The notes beneath the pieces are model-generated. The model saw only the letters and a program-made list of their open reading frames with translations, ran no database searches and was not told the origin of the DNA. Positions 58,154 through 64,000 of a DNA stretch of 64,000 nucleotides are shown in pieces (the stretch's first letter is position 1; every line of letters begins with the position of its first letter). The position numbers were made by a program, and so were the translations under genes. Source of the stretch: Campylobacter sp. 19-13652 (lineage in GTDB: Bacteria; Campylobacterota; Campylobacteria; Campylobacterales; Campylobacteraceae); assembly GCF_019702925.1 (NCBI RefSeq), contig NZ_AP024713.1, forward strand, positions 1,178,001 through 1,242,000, written 5' to 3'.

Positions 58154-59154
58154 AAATTTATATCCTTTAGCATTAAATCATTTATAAGTTTTGCAGTATT
58201 TACGGTCTGCACGCTAGCCTCGACAAAAAGCTCTGCTTGCAAGTATTGCAAAAACGTAGCGCTTACATGGGCGCTATCAAAAATTACAATCTCATCTATA
58301 AAATTACCCTTATATATTGGATTATGATAAAACTCCTTAATCGCCGTAGTAATATAAGAAAATATACTCATATCTCGCCCAAATATCGCCACACTAGCTG
58401 CGACGTCGCTACTTTCTGGCATGTTTATATCATAGTCAATATCTGCAAAAGTATCATCATCGCCCTTTAAAAAATCATCAAGGCTTTGAAAATCATCAAG
58501 GTGTCTAGCCTCGTCCTCCTCTGTGGCGATTAAATTTGAAATATCAGTAATATCCTCGCTATTTAGGCTATCAGCTATATCCTCTAGGTCGCGCTCATCA
58601 TCGCTTACTTTAAAAAATGTAGCAAAGCAAAGCTCATTTGATTTAAAAATTCCAAGAGCAAAAGAGTCTGAATGTCCATAAATATACATGCTAGTTTTAT
58701 CGCTTGGCTTGCGAGAGAGAATCTGCTCATACATCAAAGCTATCGGAGAATAAACAAGATCCACACCTATATCGCCTAGGCTATTTTTCGCCCTAGCAAG
58801 CGCCTCTGTATCTGCGTATATACTAAAGCTATCATTTACCACTATGCTACTTAGGCTAGCTGGATTTATCCCATAAAGCTTAAAATCACTCTGCCTAGTA
58901 GTCGGCAAAGCCCCCTGCGAACCATCGGCAAAAAACAGTCCTACATAGGTATCGTGGTAGTTTTTCTCCTGACGAGCGATATAGTTTAGCACCTTTGCTT
59001 CGCCGTCTTTTTCGTGTATGCTATCAAATTTAGCCTCGATAGTCTTTATGACTTTGCCACGACGAAAAACCCTGCCATATATCTGACAATCATCTTCGCC
59101 GTAAACGACGCTTAAGAATAAATTTGAAAACAGCCTACGGACGCGAAACTCCAT
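58150..59154 (-). CDS. PilM/GspL-like actin-fold protein
   Basis: The 334-residue soluble protein shows alternating strands and helices like the actin-fold PilM/GspL. Around residue 155, SMYIYGHSDSFALGIFKSNELCFATFF matches the PilM segment where a strand, a short turn and FxxGxLxFxR follow each other, although the ATP phosphate-binding glycines are weak. An acidic insert (about 185-240, many Asp and Glu) is unusual. GAGG precedes the ATG. No pilin, PilB or PilQ gene is nearby. Homologues sit upstream of miaB in C. jejuni (Cj0454c-0456c, by synteny). Confidence 0.5.
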   Translation of the reverse strand: MEFRVRRLFSNLFLSVVYGEDDCQIYGRVFRRGKVIKTIEAKFDSIHEKDGEAKVLNYIARQEKNYHDTYVGLFFADGSQGALPTTRQSDFKLYGINPASLSSIVVNDSFSIYADTEALARAKNSLGDIGVDLVYSPIALMYEQILSRKPSDKTSMYIYGHSDSFALGIFKSNELCFATFFKVSDDERDLEDIADSLNSEDITDISNLIATEEDEARHLDDFQSLDDFLKGDDDTFADIDYDINMPESSDVAASVAIFGRDMSIFSYITTAIKEFYHNPIYKGNFIDEIVIFDSAHVSATFLQYLQAELFVEASVQTVNTAKLINDLMLKDINL

Positions 59155-59209
59155 AATACCTCGTTTAAATAAAATCCTAACATAATACCCAAAATTGCAT
59201 TAAGAAAGT

Positions 59210-59659
59210 TTAAAATAGTGCCGATTTTAGCTTTTTAAATTTATCACGCATAGCCTCTGCCGCCTCATAAAGCTCATCAGGGGTATGCACCCTAGAGCCC
59301 AAATCGCCAAACTGCTCTATCATAATATCACACATAAGTGCGATGCGTTTCTCCTCTGCTTTATCGACTCCGTCTACGCCAAGGCTTAGTATCTTAGACG
59401 AGTAATCATTGCCTTGCTTTAAGTAAGCCTCGTATTTTAGTGCAGCTCCAGCCCGTAGCAGCAAAGACGAAGCCATTTTGTTTTTCCAGTCTAGCTCATA
59501 CGCCCTGCGCGCTAACTCATAAGACTGCTCGTAATTTGAAATAGAGTAGTAAAAACGTGCCTTAAAAGCTAGTTCGTAGCTTTCATTTGTATAGAAAAAA
59601 AATAGTGCCCCAAGCGAAATAAAAACAAAAATAAGCACCGCCAAAGCCCTGCTAAGCAC
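59210..59659 (-). CDS. Membrane-anchored TPR-like protein of unknown function
   Basis: One membrane helix at the N-terminus (ALAVLIFVFISLGALFFFY) is followed by a helical domain in which YYSISNYEQSYELARRAYELDW resembles a tetratricopeptide repeat, and a second helix pair. I place the start at the GTG at 59659, which has AGGAG six bases upstream; the in-frame ATG at 59698 has none and would add 13 residues. It lies directly upstream of the PilM-like gene and, by analogy, could be a pilotin- or PilF-like scaffold, but that is speculation. Confidence 0.65.
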   Translation of the reverse strand: MLSRALAVLIFVFISLGALFFFYTNESYELAFKARFYYSISNYEQSYELARRAYELDWKNKMASSLLLRAGAALKYEAYLKQGNDYSSKILSLGVDGVDKAEEKRIALMCDIMIEQFGDLGSRVHTPDELYEAAEAMRDKFKKLKSALF

Positions 59660-60509
59660 CCTGCTCTCCTGCTTGCTTAAAATTTTTAGCGCTACCATAT
59701 GGATCGCTTATGTCTATTGCTACTCCGGTTTGTTCTGATATTTTGTGAGAAATTTGCGCCATTTGCTCATCTAAAAGTAGTGGTTTTTTACGCCTCCTAA
59801 GAGACTGAGCCCATAAATTTAGCTCCTCGCAATACTCAACCTCGCTATCTTTTATGCTTTTTCCGCCGTCATCATGACCTATGCACCAAAGAGCGTTCAT
59901 TATCTCGCGACGTGCCAAAAAGCTATCATCGCTTAAGCTTAATGGCGAAAGGCTAAAAGTTATCTTTGAAAACGGCTTTGGCAGTATCATTTTATCCCAG
60001 CTTTTAAACTGCCAAAACCTATCCGCCTCATAATTTAGCGCATAAACTGGGGCTTTTGCCTTTATAGCTATGGCTGCAGCTCCCAAAGCTACGCTGTGAC
60101 GTGGGCCACGTGGACCGTCTGGAGTGATGATGACATCAACGCCAGATTTTAGCTCCTTTAAAGCCTGCGCCACTGCACGCACTCCGCCTTTTGAGCTAGA
60201 TCCGCGTATGGTACCTATGCCAAAATACTCTATCACACGCACGATAAATTCGCCATCTTTATGATCGCTTATGATGACTTTTGCGCTTTTTTGCAAGCCG
60301 TCTTTGCGCCGCCAAAACTTTGCATAAATAAAGCTCATCATCGCTAGTCGCCCATGCCAAAATACCACCACAGAGCCCCTATCATCTATGGGGTCGCCTT
60401 TAAATTCTTTCTTGCAAGTGATATAAATTAGCCTAAGCACCAAAGCCGCCAAAAACGGCATAAAATTTAAAAAAGCCTTTTTTAAGCCTTTGCTAAACGA
60501 CTTCCCCAT
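59652..60509 (-). CDS. Lysophospholipid acyltransferase-family protein (DUF374)
   Basis: A membrane-associated acyltransferase of about 285 residues. [13 protein letters not shown] holds the family FWHGR motif (the usual HX4D position), [17 protein letters not shown] and [16 protein letters not shown] are further DUF374 hallmarks. It belongs to the LpxL-like/LPLAT group, and the acceptor is unknown (lipid A or phospholipid). I prefer the ATG at 60509; one at 60533 overlaps miaB more and neither has a clear ribosome-binding site. The last 70 residues extend past the domain. Confidence 0.8.
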   Translation of the reverse strand: MGKSFSKGLKKAFLNFMPFLAALVLRLIYITCKKEFKGDPIDDRGSVVVFWHGRLAMMSFIYAKFWRRKDGLQKSAKVIISDHKDGEFIVRVIEYFGIGTIRGSSSKGGVRAVAQALKELKSGVDVIITPDGPRGPRHSVALGAAAIAIKAKAPVYALNYEADRFWQFKSWDKMILPKPFSKITFSLSPLSLSDDSFLARREIMNALWCIGHDDGGKSIKDSEVEYCEELNLWAQSLRRRKKPLLLDEQMAQISHKISEQTGVAIDISDPYGSAKNFKQAGEQGA

Positions 60510-61791
60510 AAAGCACCATTCGTTTTGGCTCATCTACTCGCACTTTTAGCGTCTTGCCAAGCAGCTCCTCACTGCCATTTACCTGCACTAAGAAGTTATT
60601 AAAGCTCCTGCCAGCCACGCCGCCATTTGCTCTAAGCTCCTCAAAATACACATCAAACACCCTGCCCTTTTGGCGTGCGACTATCTCATCAAGTATCTCA
60701 TTATGGCGGCTTTGCAGACGAGTTAGACGCTCGCTGGCTATCTCATCTGGGATCTGCCCTGCAAACTCAGCCGCCTTTGTAAGCGGACGCGGAGAGTATT
60801 TAAAGCTAAACATCTGCTCAAACCTTACCCGCTCAAGCACGTCCATAGTATCGTTAAATTCACTCTCACTCTCACCTGGAAAAGCCACGATAATATCGGT
60901 GCTAATGCTCACATCAGGCACGAGCGAGCGAATGCGCTCGGCTCGGTCAAGAAACCACTCCTTCGTATAGCCACGCTTCATATCACGCAGCACCTTTGTG
61001 TTGCCGCTTTGCAGGGGCATATGGATAGATTTGCAGATTTTTGGATTGGACGCAAACTCGGCTATAAATTTATCATCCATATGCAGTGGGTGTGGGCTGG
61101 TAAAGCGAATTCGCTCTATACCATCAATGTCGCTAAGCCGCTTTAAAAGGTCGGTAAAGTCCATCTTTTCGTGCGTGGAGCTAAAGCGTTTGCCATAGCC
61201 ATTGACGTTTTGCCCTAGCAAAAATAGCTCCTTTACCCCATTTGCAGCCGCACGGCTAGCTTCACGCAGGATAAGCTCGGCTGGCACGCTTATCTCCTCG
61301 CCCCTGGTGTGCGGGACTATGCAGTAGGTGCATTTTTTATCGCAACCTATGCTTATATTAATGTAAGATTTAAACGGCGAGCTGCGAAACTCCCCAAAGG
61401 CAAACTCGCTCTCGTCATAATTTATATCGGTGGCTACGAATTTTGGCGTATTTACAGCCTGCGTTATCTTGCTGATATTTCTAGCTCCCAGCACAAAATC
61501 CACATACGGCGCTCGCTTAAAAATTTCTCCGCCCAGATGGCTAGCTGTGCAGCCGCACACGCCTATTTTTGCGCCCTCCTTTGCACCCTTTTTAAACGCC
61601 CCAACCTCGCTAAAAAGCTTATTTACAGGCTTTTCACGCACGCTGCAGGTGTTTATTAGGATTAGGTCCGCCTCGCCCATATCTTCAGTTAGGGTATAGC
61701 CCTCTTTTTGCTCAAGCTCCGCTATCATATGCTCGCTGTCGCGGACATTCATCGCGCAGCCCAAAGTCTGAATAAATAGCTTTTTAGACAT
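60493..61791 (-). CDS. miaB: tRNA-2-methylthio-N6-dimethylallyladenosine synthase MiaB
   Basis: MiaB methylthiolates i6A37 in tRNAs reading UNN codons. The N-terminal domain binds one [4Fe-4S] through Cys in [22 protein letters not shown] and GVCGC. The radical SAM motif is CDKKCTYC near residue 153, followed by VPHTRGEE. The TRAM domain ends the protein. The 432 residues are normal. The start follows the HP0268-like stop with a one-base overlap. Confidence 0.96.
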   Translation of the reverse strand: MSKKLFIQTLGCAMNVRDSEHMIAELEQKEGYTLTEDMGEADLILINTCSVREKPVNKLFSEVGAFKKGAKEGAKIGVCGCTASHLGGEIFKRAPYVDFVLGARNISKITQAVNTPKFVATDINYDESEFAFGEFRSSPFKSYINISIGCDKKCTYCIVPHTRGEEISVPAELILREASRAAANGVKELFLLGQNVNGYGKRFSSTHEKMDFTDLLKRLSDIDGIERIRFTSPHPLHMDDKFIAEFASNPKICKSIHMPLQSGNTKVLRDMKRGYTKEWFLDRAERIRSLVPDVSISTDIIVAFPGESESEFNDTMDVLERVRFEQMFSFKYSPRPLTKAAEFAGQIPDEIASERLTRLQSRHNEILDEIVARQKGRVFDVYFEELRANGGVAGRSFNNFLVQVNGSEELLGKTLKVRVDEPKRMVLYGEVV

Positions 61792-62033
61792 TATAAAATG
61801 TGTATCTCATACATATAGTCATTATCGTCTAGCCCATATCTTACGGTACGATGATACACGCCAAGCCCCTTTTCCTCAAAATACTCAACTAAGGCAATTA
61901 GCTCCTTATGGCTATTATCCCTGTCAAAATAAAAAATTTTCTGTCCGTCTTTGGCAACTGCTGCTTCTATCTTTTCAAGAGAGATTGATTTTGGTTTTGC
62001 ATTTAACTCGGTTCTAGCTAGTTTTAGCTCCAT
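61791..62033 (-). CDS. HP0268-like small nuclease-domain protein
   Basis: The 80-residue protein matches H. pylori HP0268, reported as a nicking endonuclease and purine-specific ribonuclease of novel fold. Similar parts are [36 protein letters not shown] and the end DYMYEIHIL. It occupies the same place before miaB in C. jejuni (Cj0459c). It shares a base with the miaB start, so the two are coupled. Nuclease activity of this protein is inferred only from the family. Confidence 0.82.
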   Translation of the reverse strand: MELKLARTELNAKPKSISLEKIEAAVAKDGQKIFYFDRDNSHKELIALVEYFEEKGLGVYHRTVRYGLDDNDYMYEIHIL

Positions 62034-62121
62034 TGCTCACCTTTCTTTCATTTTTTGAATTTGTGAGTATAGCAAAGTGCTTATAAAAATGACATTAAAG
62101 TTTTTATAATTAAGAAAAATG

Positions 62122-62127
62122 TATAAT
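62122..62127 (+). promoter_or_regulatory. -10 hexamer upstream of nusA
   Basis: AATGTATAATTGC has TATAAT with an extended TGn, 55 bases before the nusA ATG. CGGAG at 62171-62175 is the ribosome-binding site. Confidence 0.65.
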
Positions 62128-62181
62128 TGCACCACTTCACGATTTATTCCCCCATAAATTTATCAAGACAACGGAGCAAAA

Positions 62182-63291
62182 ATGGAAAAAATATCAGACA
62201 TCATAGAGTCAATCGCAAACGAAAAAGGGCTAGACATAGAAAGCGTAAAAGAGCGAGTAGTACGTGCAGTCATAGGCACTGCTAGAAGAATTTATGGAGC
62301 ACAAAATGTGTACGATGCGGTAGTTGACGCAAACACAAAAAACATAAAACTTTTTCAAAAAGTAGAGGTCGTAGCCCCTGATGATGAGAGGTTAGTAAGC
62401 GCCCCAACTAGCGTCATAAGCCTACAAAACGCAAAAAAAGAGGACGCTAGCGCAGAGGTGGGCGATAGTCTAAGCTATGAGCTAAGTCTTGATAACCTAG
62501 GCAGAACAGCAGCCAGTGCACTGCATAAGGAGCTTGAGTTTCACATTCAGCGCCTTGTGGAGGAGAAAATCTTTGAAAAATACAATCAGATGGTCGGAAA
62601 TATTGTCTTTGGCTCAGTGGTAAGGGTAGATGGCGAGGAAAACACCTATATAGAAATAGAGGAAATCAGAGCCGTCCTGCCACGCAAATACCGAATAAAA
62701 GGTGAAAAATTCAAAGTAGGAGACGTGGTAAAAGCGGTAATTAGAAAGGTATTTGCAGATAAGGCTCAGGGCATGAGAGTGGAGCTTAGCCGTACTTCGC
62801 CAAAATTCCTAGAAGCCCTGCTAGCTGCTGAAGTCCCTGAGATAAAAGACGGCTTAGTAATAATTCACTCAAGCGCACGAATTCCAGGCGAGCGCGCCAA
62901 AGTAGCACTCATGGCAACTACGCCAAATGTCGATCCAGTAGGCGCAACAGTAGGCACAAAAGGCGTGCGTATAAACGCCGTAAGCAAGGAGCTAAACGGC
63001 GAAAACATAGACGCCATCGAATACGTGAGCGAGCCAGCGCTATTTATCTCTCGCGCAATGAGTCCAGCTATAGTAAGTGCTGTAAAAATCAACGACCAGC
63101 AAGCCACAATAACCATAGCAAGCGAACAAAAAAGCAAAGCCATCGGAAAAAGTGGCATAAATATCCGCCTAGCCAGCATGCTAACAGGCTATGAAATACA
63201 AATTCACGAAATAGGCAAGGTAGCGCCAGAGGATAACAATAGTAACAACGATGGGCTAAAAGGGCTAAAGGCGCTATTTGGCGAAGAGTGA
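62182..63291 (+). CDS. nusA: Transcription termination/antitermination factor NusA
   Basis: NusA binds RNA polymerase and modulates pausing, termination and antitermination. The N-terminal domain occupies about 1-125, an S1 domain starts near GNIVFGSVVRVDGEE, and two KH domains follow with VGATVGTKGVRINAV and AIGKSGINIRLASM (GxxG motifs). There is no C-terminal acidic repeat, so the 369-residue protein is the short form usual outside Gammaproteobacteria. It is separate from infB here. Confidence 0.96.
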   Translation: MEKISDIIESIANEKGLDIESVKERVVRAVIGTARRIYGAQNVYDAVVDANTKNIKLFQKVEVVAPDDERLVSAPTSVISLQNAKKEDASAEVGDSLSYELSLDNLGRTAASALHKELEFHIQRLVEEKIFEKYNQMVGNIVFGSVVRVDGEENTYIEIEEIRAVLPRKYRIKGEKFKVGDVVKAVIRKVFADKAQGMRVELSRTSPKFLEALLAAEVPEIKDGLVIIHSSARIPGERAKVALMATTPNVDPVGATVGTKGVRINAVSKELNGENIDAIEYVSEPALFISRAMSPAIVSAVKINDQQATITIASEQKSKAIGKSGINIRLASMLTGYEIQIHEIGKVAPEDNNSNNDGLKGLKALFGEE

Positions 63292-63306
63292 GGATTAAAA
63301 ATTTAT

Positions 63307-63330
63307 AGGCGGATATGCTCCGCCTGGCTT
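63307..63330 (+). terminator. Hairpin after nusA
   Basis: AGGCGGA pairs with TCCGCCT around TATGC, 16 bases after the nusA stop. The following GGCTTTAAAATTT is moderately U-rich. Confidence 0.65.
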
Positions 63331-63343
63331 TAAAATTTAAAAC

Positions 63344-64000
63344 TTAATAGCTTAAATTTAGCTTTATATTCCTTCCAGCTTCCCAATCTATCGAGCTTAA
63401 ATCCCCTGTATATTGAGCAGCCCTTTGTGAGTGAGAGGCGTATGATTTGTTAAAGATATTATAAAACCTCAAACACTTTTAGATTTCCGCTAAGTGGCGC
63501 ATATGTAGCATAAATATCGCTTACTGAATATCTTGGCATCTCTATGCTTGCATCGCTTTCCAGCGCTTTTAGTCTTATTTGAGACAAAATAAAGCAGATT
63601 ATATACTCAGCATTAAAGGTATATTTATCACCTTGATCTCTATATCCTAGTATGCTTGGCGTGTAATATGTATTTACGCCGTTTGATAGTGTACTAGCCT
63701 CGTTTAAAAGCCTGTCTTTGTATTTGTTTTTTGATGAGTGTAGCTAGCTTCAAGCTCAAGCCTAGCTGATAATTCAAGCCCATTGACCCTTGCGCCGCCT
63801 GCATTTTTACGCATCATAAGCCCATTTGCGTCGCGGTAGGTATCATAGACTAAATTCTTATATCTATAGTGTCATAGTATTTTGCGCCTAGACTAACACC
63901 TGCTTGTTCTGACAAATGAGCCTTATACCTTAAAAGCCTAGCTCATAACTATCGCCAGTTGTGGCCTTCAAATCATCATTTGTAGCATATCAGATATTGC
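63344..64000 (-). pseudogene. Frameshifted C-terminal remnant of a TonB-dependent outer-membrane receptor
   Basis: Fragments of one receptor appear in different minus-strand frames. From the window edge inward they are ATTGDSYELGF then a stop; AHLSEQAGVSLGAKYYDTID; LVYDTYRDANGLMMRKNAGG with ARVNGLELSARLELE; LLNEASTLSNGVNTYYTPSI; MPRYSVSDIYATYAPLSGN; YNIFNKSYASHSQRAAQY; and the terminal EAGRNIKLNLSY with TAA. The order is that of the last 200 residues of siderophore or heme receptors. At least four frame changes or stops separate the pieces, so the gene is dead unless the upstream part is read otherwise. The rest lies beyond the window. Confidence 0.85.

Overview
The window comes from an epsilonproteobacterium (Campylobacterota), almost certainly a Campylobacter. 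The evidence is gene content plus gene order, compared from memory with Campylobacter jejuni: recG/M16/mqnC at one end and miaB/HP0268-like/nusA at the other (Cj0458-Cj0464 block), ligA-tlyA-ribF and rppH-lysC-hobA-holB-folP (Cj0581-Cj0590), porA/dnaJ/racRS/recR (Cj1259-Cj1263), fabI/tpiA/pgk/gap/nadD (Cj1400-Cj1404), and pepD/lipoprotein/cmoB/hotdog (Cj0976-Cj0980). The nap operon order, the futalosine-route menaquinone gene mqnC and HobA also fit. The species cannot be fixed from the sequence; the nadD-rsfS fusion and the ECF metal transporter point away from C. jejuni itself.

Layout. 1-7.9 kb, minus strand: recG, an M16-like protein, mqnC, then a pepD-lipoprotein-cmoB-hotdog operon. 8.0-9.4 kb, plus strand: cheB-cheR. 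9.4-18.8 kb, minus strand: a tightly packed set of ten genes from rppH to a CjaB-like MFS transporter (replication, ligation, folate, lysine/aspartate, rRNA and tRNA modification, FAD synthesis). 18.8-25.5 kb, plus strand: hemW-like, tatB, tatC, queA, an unknown degenerate signalling protein, ftsW and murG. 25.5-31.5 kb: a repeat-bearing gap, an ECF nickel/cobalt transporter (M, Q, O), an unknown helical protein, tRNA-Arg(GCG), a small charged protein, a J-domain protein behind a near-perfect sigma54 promoter, and another repeat-bearing gap. 31.5-36.4 kb: TSUP exporter, atpB, gatB, gpsA, DUF2400. 36.5-43.1 kb: napAGHBD and a MOMP-type porin. 43.2-52.0 kb: dnaJ, racRS, recR, fabI, and the lower-glycolysis operon gap-pgk-tpiA facing a nadD-rsfS fusion. 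52-62 kb: brnQ between two repeat-bearing gaps, then a minus-strand operon HP0268-like, miaB, acyltransferase, TPR-like, PilM/N/O-like, and a cytoplasmic BisC-type molybdoenzyme. 62.1-64 kb: nusA and the frameshifted remains of a TonB-dependent receptor.

How the genes fit together. The respiratory theme is strong: mqnC makes menaquinone, NapGH takes electrons from menaquinol to NapAB, the Tat translocase next door exports NapA and NapG, and BisC is a second molybdoenzyme that repairs or reduces S/N-oxides in the cytosol. RacRS, beside dnaJ and the porin, is a known Campylobacter two-component system. CmoA, CmoB, QueA, MiaB and tRNA-Arg(GCG) form a noticeable tRNA-decoding set.

The least explained parts are: (i) a dispersed degenerate repeat family found only in the long intergenic gaps, with a hairpin that shows compensatory base changes between copies; (ii) the PilMNO-like trio in an operon with no pilin; (iii) a worn-down histidine-kinase/receiver-like protein in the tat-queA-ftsW-murG operon; and (iv) the sigma54-driven J-domain gene. 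No CRISPR array, complete insertion sequence, prophage or rRNA gene was found.
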